Shown in pieces: positions 17,337-25,059 of a stretch of DNA of 64,000 nucleotides. The first letter of the stretch is position 1. The number at the start of each line of letters is the position of its first letter. This DNA comes from Nocardia jejuensis NBRC 103114 (lineage in GTDB: Bacteria > Actinomycetota > Actinomycetes > Mycobacteriales > Mycobacteriaceae). The notes under the pieces were generated by a model, which saw only the letters and a program-made list of their open reading frames with translations, did not search any database and was not told the DNA's origin. Made by a program: the position numbers and the translations under genes. The DNA lies in assembly GCF_001613145.1 (NCBI RefSeq), contig NZ_BDBU01000032.1, positions 62,001-126,000 of the forward strand, in the 5' to 3' direction.

Positions 17337-17437
17337 ACGCTGAGCCTCATCCAACGCAGAGCCTCATCCAACGCTGAGCCTCATCCAACGCAGAGCCCTG
17401 TTCAACGCAGAGCCCTATCCAACGCAGAGACCTCCTG
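17336..17437 (+). repeat. Six tandem 17-bp repeats after kstD
   Basis: Six consecutive units begin with AACGC at 17336, 17353, 17370, 17387, 17404 and 17421. Units 1 and 3 are identical (AACGCTGAGCCTCATCC), unit 2 differs by one base, and units 4-6 diverge more. The array begins at the last base of the kstD stop and is non-coding. It looks like a variable-number tandem repeat. Confidence 0.93.
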
Positions 17438-17460
17438 AACCGTCCCAACCCGGTTCAGGA
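17433..17460 (+). terminator. Stem-loop after kstD
   Basis: Arm TCCTGAACCG at 17433-17442 pairs with 17451-17460 (10 bp, 8-nt loop). It starts in the last unit of the tandem repeat and is a plausible transcription end for kstD. Confidence 0.7.
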
Positions 17461-17904
17461 CGGGCCGATCGCGAGTCCGAGTCACGTCGGACCCGCGGTC
17501 GGCCCACCCCGCCCGGCCGCGCCGATCCCGGAACCCCCTGCCCGGGGTCGGCGTGGGCGGGTACGACAAGCGGTACCGCGACACCGCACGGCAATCGCGA
17601 CATCGCACGGCAGTACGGCATGCGGTACACCGCATGGCATTGCACGGCAGTTCCGCGATGCCGCACAGCGCGGCATCGCGGCACATGGCGATCCCGGCGA
17701 GCGGGCTCGCGTCTTGCGACCGCAGTAGGTTGCATCGCAGGATCGGACCCGAGTGGGGCCGCCTCGGGCGGATACGTCCGCGGTTACCCCGGGTGCGGGC
17801 TGCCCGCGCGCCACGAGCGCCGTCCGGCGGCCGGCCGAGCAGGGACCGCGGACCGACGATCGCCCGTGGGTGAGTGCCCACAGATCTCACGAGGAGAGAA
17901 CTTC
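17461..17904. other. Intergenic region with degenerate CGCACGGCA-type repeats
   Basis: Between the kstD stem-loop and chsH3. From about 17560 to 17720, short related words (GCGACACCGCACGGCA, GCGACATCGCACGGCA, ATTGCACGGCA, GATGCCGCA) recur irregularly. Open frames here have no ribosome sites. I found no KstR consensus before chsH3, so its promoter is unassigned. Confidence 0.5.
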
Positions 17905-18768
17905 ATGCCCATCGATCCGACTATCGCCCTCGGCGCGCAGCTGCCGAGTATCGAATTCAGCTGGACGCCAACCGATGTGCAGCACTACAACCTGGCGCTG
18001 GGCGCGGGTTCGCGGTGGACCGATCCGGCCGAGCTGCGCTATCTCGACGACCGCGCTCCCCAGGTGCTCCCGACCTTCGCCGCCGTGGCGCCCTTCTTCC
18101 ACGACACCGATCCGCCGAAGGTGCAGTTCCCCGGCATCGACATCGACCTCGCGAAGGTCGTGCACGGCAGCCAGGAGATCGTGGTGCACCGCCCGATCCC
18201 GGCATCCGGCAAGGCCACCTTCGAGCGCCGGATCAGCGAGATCTGGGACAAGGGCTCGGCCGCTGTCATCTGGCAGGAGCACACCGCCATCAGCTCGGAC
18301 GGCGAACAGCTCTGGACCGCGCGCTCCTCCATCTTCGCCAAGGGCGAGGGCGGTTTCGGCGGCGAGCGCGGCCCCAGTTCCAAGACCGAACTCCCGGACC
18401 GCGCACCCGATTTCGAGATCCTGACCCCCACCCTCCCGCAGCAGGCCCTGCTCTACCGCATGTGCGGCGACCGCAACCCCCTGCACTCGGATCCCGAATT
18501 CGCCCGCGCCGCAGGCTTCCCCAACCCGATCATGCACGGCCTCGGCACCTACGGCCTGGTCTGCAAGGCGGCCACCGACGGCGTCCTGAACTCCGACGCC
18601 TCGCGCGTAACCGGCATCCGCACCCGCTTCGCCGGAGTCCTCTACCCCGGCGAAACCCTCCGCAGCCGAATCTGGCAGCAGGACAACGAACTCCACATCG
18701 CGGTCACCGTCGTGGAACGAGAAGACGCCCCCGTCCTGGCCGACGTGGTCCTCACCTACATCCCCTGA
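17905..18768 (+). CDS. chsH3: MaoC-type steroid enoyl-CoA hydratase ChsH3
   Basis: The 287-residue double-hotdog hydratase resembles Rv3538 (ChsH3), reported to hydrate the C24 side-chain enoyl-CoA of cholesterol. The C-terminal hotdog carries the hydratase-2 motif around YRMCGDRNPLHSDPEFA, with the Asp and His expected to activate water. Length is the same as Rv3538 within a residue or two. The ATG at 17905 follows GAGGAGAGAA. An upstream in-frame reading from 17620 runs through degenerate repeats and is rejected. It sits next to kstD as in M. tuberculosis (Rv3537-Rv3538). Confidence 0.9.
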   Translation: MPIDPTIALGAQLPSIEFSWTPTDVQHYNLALGAGSRWTDPAELRYLDDRAPQVLPTFAAVAPFFHDTDPPKVQFPGIDIDLAKVVHGSQEIVVHRPIPASGKATFERRISEIWDKGSAAVIWQEHTAISSDGEQLWTARSSIFAKGEGGFGGERGPSSKTELPDRAPDFEILTPTLPQQALLYRMCGDRNPLHSDPEFARAAGFPNPIMHGLGTYGLVCKAATDGVLNSDASRVTGIRTRFAGVLYPGETLRSRIWQQDNELHIAVTVVEREDAPVLADVVLTYIP

Positions 18769-18786
18769 GATACGTCCCGAGATAGT

Positions 18787-18836
18787 CGAAAGAGGCGGGG
18801 CTGCTACCGAATTCGGTAGCAGCCCCGCCTCTTTCG
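18787..18836. terminator. Perfect 50-bp palindrome after chsH3
   Basis: Arm CGAAAGAGGCGGGGCTGC begins at 18787; the two 25-bp arms are exactly complementary with no spacer, centred on GAATTC at 18811/18812. It would form a cruciform or a very strong RNA hairpin. It lies 19 bp after the stop codon. Confidence 0.85.
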
Positions 18837-19222
18837 TCAGGCTCGGGCTCGCCTGTGAATCGCTCGCCGAACTGCGGAGTCCAGGGGTTGCGGGTCAGCG
18901 GGCGGGAGCGAGAGTGGCGCTCTGCCAGGGCGGGGCGGGGTGGGGTACCGGCGGGCGGCGCGGAGGTCTTCGGAGTGAGGCTGGGGGAGTCGGTGAGGAA
19001 TTCCCCGGGGGGTGATGCCCGCGGAGAGTTCGTCAGTCAGCCGTTCCAGGGGGTCAGCGGATGCCTCGGCTGGCGGGCGCGCGGGGGCAGGATGAAGTGA
19101 GACGTGCGGATAAAATCTGGAGACTTCGAGGCATTCAGAGTCTCGTTGCGGCTGCCTAGTGTTGCTGATGTTCGGTTCGACGGAACAGCCGGAGGACGAG
19201 CGTCAGAGCAATGGAGAAGATG
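18837..19222. other. Intergenic region, no supported gene
   Basis: About 385 bp. The one open frame on the plus strand (18855-19100) is Gly/Arg-rich with no ribosome site. GC drops near 19100-19160, probably the promoter of the oxidoreductase gene. Confidence 0.5.
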
Positions 19223-20158
19223 ATGCGTGCGGTGATCCAGAAGGCGTTCGGCGGTCCCGAGGTGCTGGAAGTGGTGGAGCTGGACAAGCCGGAACTGCGC
19301 TCGGGTGAGGTGCTGGTGCGGGTGCGCGCCAGCGGTGTGAACCCGGTGGACGTCGCGGTGCGATCGGGGGCCTTCCCGCTGCTGGGCGAGCCGCCGTACG
19401 GCGTCGGCTGGGACATCTCCGGCGTGGTCGAGGAGGCCGGGCCGGGTGCGCGCTACGAGATCGGCGAGGAAGTGTTCGGGATGCCGTTCTTCCCCCGCGC
19501 CGCCACCGGATACGCGGAGTACGTCGCGACGCCGTCGCGGCAGGTCGCCCGCAAGCCCGCGAGCCTCACCCATGTGGAAGCCGCGGCCCTGCCGCTGGCC
19601 GCCCTGACCGCCTGGCAGGGCCTGGTGGACCGGGCCGGAGTGCGGGAAGGCGACCGTGTGCTGATCCACCGCGCCGCCGGCGGCGTCGGACATCTGGCCG
19701 TGCAGATCGCCAAGGCGCGCGGCGCGTATGTGATCGCGCTGGCCTCGGCCGCCAAGCACGATTTCGTGCGCGGCCTCGGCGCGGACGAGGTGATCGACTA
19801 CCGCACAACCGATTTCACCGAGGCGGTGCGCGATATCGACGTGGTGTTCGACTCCGTCGCCGACGGCGAACGCTCATTGAGCGTGCTGAAGCCGGGCGGT
19901 GTGCTGGTGAGCATTCTGGAACACCCGAACCAGGAGCTGGCGGCCACCGTGAAGGCCGCGGGCCGCCGTTTCGCCGGTGTCTCGGTGGAGCCGGATTACG
20001 CCGCGCTGGAAGCGATCGCGGAATTGGTGGAGGCGGGAAAGCTGCGTCCCACCGTCGCGGAGACCCTGCCGCTCGCCGAGGTGAGCAAGGCCCACGAGGT
20101 CGTCGCCTCGGGACAGACGGTCGGCAAGGTCGTACTGACGGTCGACCCCGCCCGATAG
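19223..20158 (+). CDS. Zinc-free MDR/quinone-oxidoreductase-type NADP-dependent reductase
   Basis: About 311 residues. The N-terminal GroES-like fold (PEVLEVVELDKPEL, GVNPVDVAVRSG) is followed by a Rossmann domain with AAGGVGHLAVQIAKARGA. The structural-zinc cysteine cluster of alcohol dehydrogenases is missing, which fits the quinone reductase branch that reduces quinones or enones. The substrate is unknown. ATGs at 19211, 19220 and 19223 are possible; GGAGAAG at 19213-19219 favours 19223. It is followed after 36 bp by an AraC regulator on the same strand. Confidence 0.85.
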   Translation: MRAVIQKAFGGPEVLEVVELDKPELRSGEVLVRVRASGVNPVDVAVRSGAFPLLGEPPYGVGWDISGVVEEAGPGARYEIGEEVFGMPFFPRAATGYAEYVATPSRQVARKPASLTHVEAAALPLAALTAWQGLVDRAGVREGDRVLIHRAAGGVGHLAVQIAKARGAYVIALASAAKHDFVRGLGADEVIDYRTTDFTEAVRDIDVVFDSVADGERSLSVLKPGGVLVSILEHPNQELAATVKAAGRRFAGVSVEPDYAALEAIAELVEAGKLRPTVAETLPLAEVSKAHEVVASGQTVGKVVLTVDPAR

Positions 20159-20194
20159 GTTGTACGGTTTCGACGCAGAGGCAGGGAGAGCCGA

Positions 20195-21127
20195 ATGGAT
20201 GTCCTGAGCGAGGCGCTGGCCTCGATGCGTACCGGCGCACCCCACTCGGTGCGCACCGACGGCCGCGCCCCGTGGGGACTTCGGCTGCCCGAGACCGCGG
20301 GCGCGGGCTTTCACGTTGTCCTGCACGGCGATTGCTGGATCTACCCGTGCGCGGACAGTTCGGATCCGATCGCGCTGGGCCCCGGCGACGTGATCTTCGT
20401 CCGGGACGGTTCCGGCCATGTCCTGGCCGACCACCCGGACACTCCCGCCGCCCCGGCCCGGCCGGACCAATACGTCTTCTGTCCGCCGGTGGGCTCGGTG
20501 CGGCTGGGCGGGGACGGCCCGGCCACCAGCCTGCTCTGCGGCAACTATCACCTGGACGGGCAGCGCCCGCATCCGCTGCTGCGGCAGTTGCCCGAGGTGA
20601 TCCACCTGCCCGCCGGTCCGGATCGCAGTCCCGAACTCTCCGCCGCGATCACGCTGCTGTGTGCGGAACTGGACAACCCGCGCATCGGCTCGCACGGCAT
20701 CGTGCCCGCACTCATCGACTCGCTGCTGCTCTACATCCTGCGCGACTGGGTGGAGGGACAGCCTCGCGCAGCGGCCACGGGTTGGGCTGCGGCGCTTCGT
20801 GATCCGGTGGTCGCACCGGCCCTGACCGCCATGCACGACGACCCGTCCGCGGGCTGGACCGTGCAGTCGCTGGCCGATCACGCCGGCCTGTCCCGCGCCG
20901 CCTTCGCCCGCAAGTTCACCGCCATGGTCGGCGAACCCCCGCTCGCGTACCTGACCCGCTGGCGACTGACCACCGCCGCCCGCCTGCTCCGCGAGGACGA
21001 CCTGTCCATGGACACGGTCGCCGCCCGCGCGGGCTACAGCTCCGAATTCGCCTTCGGCAAGGCCTTCAAACGCGAATACGGGCTGGCCCCCGGACAATAT
21101 CGCCGTCAGTCCAGAGCCGCCGCCTGA
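20195..21127 (+). CDS. AraC-family regulator with N-terminal cupin domain (paralogue 1)
   Basis: 310 residues. The N-terminal cupin (AraC_binding_2 type; APWGLRLPETAGAGFHVVL, LGPGDVIFVRDG) senses a ligand. The C-terminal pair of HTH motifs (LADHAGLSRAAFARKF and RAGYSSEFAFGKAFKREYG) binds DNA. GGGAGAG precedes the ATG. It is closely similar along its length to the protein at 27228-28151. Probable targets are the oxidoreductase before it or the hsa operon that converges on it; neither is shown. Confidence 0.88.
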   Translation: MDVLSEALASMRTGAPHSVRTDGRAPWGLRLPETAGAGFHVVLHGDCWIYPCADSSDPIALGPGDVIFVRDGSGHVLADHPDTPAAPARPDQYVFCPPVGSVRLGGDGPATSLLCGNYHLDGQRPHPLLRQLPEVIHLPAGPDRSPELSAAITLLCAELDNPRIGSHGIVPALIDSLLLYILRDWVEGQPRAAATGWAAALRDPVVAPALTAMHDDPSAGWTVQSLADHAGLSRAAFARKFTAMVGEPPLAYLTRWRLTTAARLLREDDLSMDTVAARAGYSSEFAFGKAFKREYGLAPGQYRRQSRAAA

Positions 21128-21223
21128 GGAGGCGACCCGTCGCGGGCGTGCACAGGCGGGCGCTCGTCGTGGCGGACGCGGGGACCGGTGTCCCCACATT
21201 TGTCCACAGATCCCCACACATGT

Positions 21224-21259
21224 GAAGTGCCCCTGTGGATAAATCCACAGGGGCACTTC
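21224..21259. terminator. Bidirectional terminator between AraC gene and hsaB
   Basis: Arm GAAGTGCCCCTGTGGAT (21224-21240) pairs perfectly with 21243-21259 around AA. It separates two converging genes. Confidence 0.87.
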
Positions 21260-21290
21260 GTCTATCGCCAGGGTCCAGGAGGAACCCGCC

Positions 21291-21863
21291 TCACAACCAC
21301 GTGTCGAGCGTCGTGGTGGTGAGGAAGTGCTCGAGGTCTGCCCGCCACGGAGCGGGCGTCGACTTCTCGGGCTCTATCGCGGTGTACTGCCCGCGGTAGA
21401 AGAGCAGGGGCCTGCCGGAATCCGAGGATTCCGACAGGGCCTGTACTCGGCCGATCACGATGTAGTGATCGCCGCCGTCGACGACCCTGTCCACGGTGCA
21501 CTGGATAGTGGCCAGGGCGTCGTCGAGGACCGGAACGCCGAACTCGGAGGTATTCCAGCCGATTCCGGCGAACTTGTCGGGTTCACGCGAGCCGAAGCGG
21601 GCGCAGACGGGCTGCTGTTCCTCGGCGAGCATGTTGACGCAGAACTTGCCGTTCAGTTCGATCGCCGCCCAGGAACGTGACTCCTTGGTGGGACAGAACA
21701 GAACCAGCGGGGGATCGAGGGAGAGTGCGGCGAACGACTGGCAGGCGAAGCCGATCGGTTCGCCCGCCACGTCGAGTGTCGTGATGACGGTGATACCGGT
21801 GCAGAAGGAGCCCAGCACATTACGGAACTGACGTGCGTCGATCACGGGATCCGTCGTGGTCAT
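21291..21863 (-). CDS. hsaB: Flavin reductase HsaB
   Basis: The 190-residue flavin reductase-like protein supplies reduced flavin to the monooxygenase HsaA. NVLGSFCTGITVITT lies at the N-terminus, and FCVNMLAEEQ and the DHYIVIGRV region are typical of the family. Start ATG at 21863, 16 bp after the hsaC stop. A longer reading to 21998 overlaps hsaC and is rejected. It is last gene of hsaA-hsaD-hsaC-hsaB, as in Rv3570c-Rv3567c. Confidence 0.93.
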   Translation of the reverse strand: MTTTDPVIDARQFRNVLGSFCTGITVITTLDVAGEPIGFACQSFAALSLDPPLVLFCPTKESRSWAAIELNGKFCVNMLAEEQQPVCARFGSREPDKFAGIGWNTSEFGVPVLDDALATIQCTVDRVVDGGDHYIVIGRVQALSESSDSGRPLLFYRGQYTAIEPEKSTPAPWRADLEHFLTTTTLDTWL

Positions 21864-21879
21864 GAGTTCGCCGCCCTCG

Positions 21880-22779
21880 CTACTTGAATCCGATGGTGAA
21901 GTCGTGGCCCCACAGGCTGACCGCCGTGGACTCGCGTGCGATCCACGACTCGTCCTCGACTTCCAAACCCTCGCAGCCGAATTCGATGTCGAATCCACCG
22001 GGCGTCTTCATGTAGAAGGAGAGCATCTTGTCGTTGATGTGCCGCCCGAGGGAGGCCGACATCTTCACCTTCTTGCGCATCGCGCGATCCAGGCAGAGGC
22101 CGACGTCGTCGGAGTTCTCCACCTCGACCATGAGATGCACGATGCCGGTCGGGTTGGGCAGCGGCAGGAACGCCAGCGCGTGGTGGCGCGGGTTGCAGCC
22201 GTAGAACCGCAGCCAGGCCGGATCGCCGTCGGCGGGCCGCCCGACCATCTGCGGCGGCAGCCGCATCGAGTCACGCAGCCGGAAGCCGAGCACATCCTGG
22301 TAGAACGCCTGTGCCGCGGCATCATCGGAGCAGGTGAGCACGACGTGACCCAGACCCTGCTCGGCGGTGACGAACTTGTGGCCGTAGGGGCTGACGAACC
22401 GGCGGCCCAGGTACTGCGCGCCGTAGAACGCCTCGAGCGTATTGCCCGAGGGATCCTCGAAGCGGATCATGCCCTCGACGCGACGCTCGGCGAGCTCGTC
22501 CTTCTCGCCCTCGACATAGGCGACGCCCGCCTTGCCGAGGGTCTCCCGAAGCTGCTGCAGCCCTTTGGCATCGGTGACTTCCCAGCCCGAGACCAGCAGC
22601 CGGTCCCGCTCGCCCGGCACGATCACCAGGCGCGCGGCGAAATCGTCCATGCGCAGGTAGAGGGCGTCCGGATTGTTGCCCGTGCCCTCCATCATGCCGA
22701 GCACCTTGAGCCCGTACTCGCGCCAGGCCGCCATATCGGTGGCCTCGATGCGCATGTAGCCGAGCGCCTTGATACTCAT
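21880..22779 (-). CDS. hsaC: Extradiol catechol dioxygenase HsaC
   Basis: The ~299-residue type I extradiol dioxygenase cleaves the catechol 3,4-DHSA (ring A). Two vicinal-oxygen-chelate domains are present. The iron ligands are probably the His in GLGHVVLT, a His in RHHALAFLP and the Glu in GGFDIEFGCEG. ATG 22779 is preferred over GTG 22785, because AAGGAGAA is too close to the GTG and the N-terminus MSIKALGYMRIEATDM then matches the family. It lies 2 bp after the hsaD stop. Confidence 0.95.
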   Translation of the reverse strand: MSIKALGYMRIEATDMAAWREYGLKVLGMMEGTGNNPDALYLRMDDFAARLVIVPGERDRLLVSGWEVTDAKGLQQLRETLGKAGVAYVEGEKDELAERRVEGMIRFEDPSGNTLEAFYGAQYLGRRFVSPYGHKFVTAEQGLGHVVLTCSDDAAAQAFYQDVLGFRLRDSMRLPPQMVGRPADGDPAWLRFYGCNPRHHALAFLPLPNPTGIVHLMVEVENSDDVGLCLDRAMRKKVKMSASLGRHINDKMLSFYMKTPGGFDIEFGCEGLEVEDESWIARESTAVSLWGHDFTIGFK

Positions 22780-22781
22780 GC

Positions 22782-23660
22782 TCACTTCTCCTTGACGCCG
22801 AGCAGGAAGTCGCTTGCCAGACGGTTGAATTCGTCGAACTTCTCCAGCTGAGCCCAGTGGCCGCAGCCGCCGAACACGTGCAGCTGAACACGCGGCACCA
22901 TCTTCAGTGCTACCAGCGCGCCGTCGATCGGGTTCACCCGGTCCTCACGGCCCCAGATGAGCAGCACCGGCTGGCGCAGCTTGAACGCGTCACGCCAGAT
23001 CATGCCCTTGGCGAAATCCGCTCCGGCGAAGGACTTCCCCATCGCGCGGGTGGCCGCCAGCGATTCGGGCTGGCTGGCCGAGGCGAAGCGATCCTCGATC
23101 AGTTCCGGCGTGATCATCTTCTGGTCGAAGACCATGATCCGCAGGAACGCCTCGAGGTTCTCGCGCGTCGGCTCGTAGTTGAACTTCGAGAGCAGCTTGA
23201 CGCCCTCGGTCGGGTCCGGCGCGAAGAGGTTGGTGCTCAGCCCGCCCGGGCCCATCAGCACCAGCTTGCCGGCGCGGTCCGGGTAGTCCAGCGCGAATCG
23301 GGTGGCCGCGCCGCCGCCGAGCGAATTGCCCAGCAGGTGAACACGATCGGTGATGCCGAGGGTGTCGAGCAGATCCTTCAGCGCGGAGGACGAGTGCACG
23401 AAGTACTGCGGGTGATCCACCGGCTTGTCGGACAGTCCGAAGCCGGGCTGATCGACCGCCAGCACGTGGAACTCACGCGCCAGCACCGGAATGTTCTTGG
23501 CGAAGTTCGACCACGAGGACGCGCCGGGGCCGCCGCCGTGCAGCAGCACGATGGTGGGACCGTTGCCCACGCCCGCCTCGTGGTAATGCAGCTTCAGATC
23601 CGGCCGCACCTGCGCGTAGCGCGAGGTCGACTCGAAGGTGATTTCCTCCACAGTGGTCAT
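22782..23660 (-). CDS. hsaD: C-C bond hydrolase HsaD
   Basis: The 292-residue alpha/beta hydrolase (meta-cleavage product family) splits 4,9-DSHA into the HIP acid and a hydroxy-hexadienoate that feeds HsaE. The nucleophile is in LLGNSLGGGAATR (Ser), the acid in WGREDRVNP (Asp) and the base in GGCGHWAQ (His). The oxyanion region is HGGGPGASS. It starts 3 bp after the hsaA stop. Confidence 0.95.
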   Translation of the reverse strand: MTTVEEITFESTSRYAQVRPDLKLHYHEAGVGNGPTIVLLHGGGPGASSWSNFAKNIPVLAREFHVLAVDQPGFGLSDKPVDHPQYFVHSSSALKDLLDTLGITDRVHLLGNSLGGGAATRFALDYPDRAGKLVLMGPGGLSTNLFAPDPTEGVKLLSKFNYEPTRENLEAFLRIMVFDQKMITPELIEDRFASASQPESLAATRAMGKSFAGADFAKGMIWRDAFKLRQPVLLIWGREDRVNPIDGALVALKMVPRVQLHVFGGCGHWAQLEKFDEFNRLASDFLLGVKEK

Positions 23661-23663
23661 GGG

Positions 23664-24833
23664 CTACACCATCGTGTCGGTGATCGGGAGCCCGAACGCG
23701 TGGGTGCCGTACATCACGTAGGCGCGCTCGGCATCGTTCGCGGCGTGCACCCGGCCGGCGTGCGCGTCACGCCAGAAGCGCTGCAGCGGAGTGCCGTTGG
23801 CGAGCGCGGTCGCGCCCGAGGCCTCGAAGAGGCGGTCGATCGAGGCGATCGCGCGGCCGGTGGCGCGCACCTGATCGCGGCGAGCGCTGGCGCGCAGCGC
23901 GAACGGAACGTCCTGCCCCGCCACCAGCAGTGCGTACTCGTCCGCGACATTGCCGGACAGCTGACGCCAGGCGGCGTCGATGTCACTGGCGGCCTCGGCG
24001 ATGCGCACCTTGCCGAACGGATCGTCCTTGGCGTTCTCGCCGGCGTAGGCCGCGCGCACGCGCTTGCCCTGGTGCTCGACGTGAGCCTCGTACGCGCCGT
24101 ACGCCATTCCCACGATCGGGGTGGAGATGGTGGTGGGATGGATTGTGCCCCAAGGCATCTTGTACACCGGATCGGTGTTCTGCTCCAGGCCCGGCGACTT
24201 CAGCTCACCCATGGTGCGGAAGCTGAGGAAGCGGTGCTTGGGCACGAACACGTTCTCCACGACGACCGTGTTGGAGCCGGTGCCGCGCAGGCCGACCACG
24301 TTCCACACGTCATCGACGCGGTAATCGGTGCGCGGGATGAGGAACGAGCCGAAATCGACCGGCTTGCCGTTCTTGATCACCGGGCCGCCGACGACCACCC
24401 AGGAGGCGTGATCCGAGCCCGAGGACCAGGCCCACTTGCCGCTCACGGTGTAACCGTCGCCGTCTTCGGTCACCACGCCCGCGCCCATGGGGGCATAGGA
24501 CGAGGAGATGCGCACGTCGGTGTCCTCGCCCCACACCTCTTCCTGCGCACGCTGATCGAACAGCGCCAGGTGCCAGTTGTGGACGCCGATGATGCCCGCG
24601 ACCCAGCCGGTCGAACCGCAGGCGCTGGCGATCTTGCGGACCGTGTCGTAGAAGACGACCGGGTCGGCGGCGTAGCCGCCCCACTGGCGCGGCTGCAGCA
24701 GTTTGAAGAACCCGGTCTCCTGCAGGTCCTTGACGGACTCCTCGGGAAGGCGGCGCAGATCCTCGGCCTCCTGCGCGCGTTCGCGCAGCGTGGGCAGCAA
24801 CGCCTCGACCCGCTCGACTACTTCTTGGCTCAT
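23664..24833 (-). CDS. hsaA: Flavin-dependent monooxygenase HsaA
   Basis: The 389-residue protein has the acyl-CoA-dehydrogenase/HpaH fold and hydroxylates 3-HSA to the catechol 3,4-DHSA using flavin from HsaB. VSGKWAWSSGSDHASW lies in the central beta domain, with a C-terminal helical domain. The MSQEVVERVEALLPTL start at 24833 matches family length; a longer reading to 24959 crosses the KstR site and is rejected. It is first gene of the operon, divergent from kshA. Confidence 0.94.
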   Translation of the reverse strand: MSQEVVERVEALLPTLRERAQEAEDLRRLPEESVKDLQETGFFKLLQPRQWGGYAADPVVFYDTVRKIASACGSTGWVAGIIGVHNWHLALFDQRAQEEVWGEDTDVRISSSYAPMGAGVVTEDGDGYTVSGKWAWSSGSDHASWVVVGGPVIKNGKPVDFGSFLIPRTDYRVDDVWNVVGLRGTGSNTVVVENVFVPKHRFLSFRTMGELKSPGLEQNTDPVYKMPWGTIHPTTISTPIVGMAYGAYEAHVEHQGKRVRAAYAGENAKDDPFGKVRIAEAASDIDAAWRQLSGNVADEYALLVAGQDVPFALRASARRDQVRATGRAIASIDRLFEASGATALANGTPLQRFWRDAHAGRVHAANDAERAYVMYGTHAFGLPITDTMV

Positions 24834-24921
24834 CTCGCCAGTTGCTCCTGCCTGGTGCGATTCCCTATGAGAACGCGCCGGCCCGCGAATCCGGGAAGCG
24901 GTTCTCGTGTGTCCCTGAGAG

Positions 24922-24935
24922 TAGAACACGTTCCT
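24922..24935 (-). promoter_or_regulatory. KstR operator upstream of hsaA (one mismatch)
   Basis: TAGAACACGTTCCT agrees with TnnAACnnGTTnnA except the last base. On the minus strand a -10-like TACTCT (24923-24918) lies at its edge. It is 88 bp before the hsaA start. Confidence 0.8.
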
Positions 24936-25023
24936 ATTCCTGTCGAGAACCGTGTTCAAGCGCGGCTGAGACCGGCCTCATCCTGCTAGTTGGGCGTATC
25001 GCTGGCGCCGGGGCTCGCAATTT

Positions 25024-25037
25024 TGTAACGTGTTCTA
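25024..25037 (+). promoter_or_regulatory. Perfect KstR operator upstream of kshA
   Basis: TGTAACGTGTTCTA is an exact match to TnnAACnnGTTnnA. It contains the same TAACGT hexamer as at kstD. Unlike kstD, a short leader with AAGGAGG (25046-25052) precedes the ATG at 25060. Confidence 0.9.
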
Positions 25038-25059
25038 GTACTTCCAAGGAGGATGAACG

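Noticed and set aside
15468..17354. 628-residue minus-strand frame over kstD
   Set aside because: Antisense to kstD, a fully conserved flavoenzyme; caused by GC-rich codon bias.
17336..17437. CRISPR-like array
   Set aside because: Units are directly contiguous 17-mers without spacers, and no cas genes are present. It is a minisatellite.
18855..19100. 81-residue plus-strand frame
   Set aside because: Arg/Gly-rich translation of GC-rich intergenic DNA; no ribosome site.
24940..24960. Second KstR site GAACCGTGTTC between hsaA and kshA
   Set aside because: Spacing between AAC and GTT is 3, not 2 bases, so it does not fit TnnAACnnGTTnnA.
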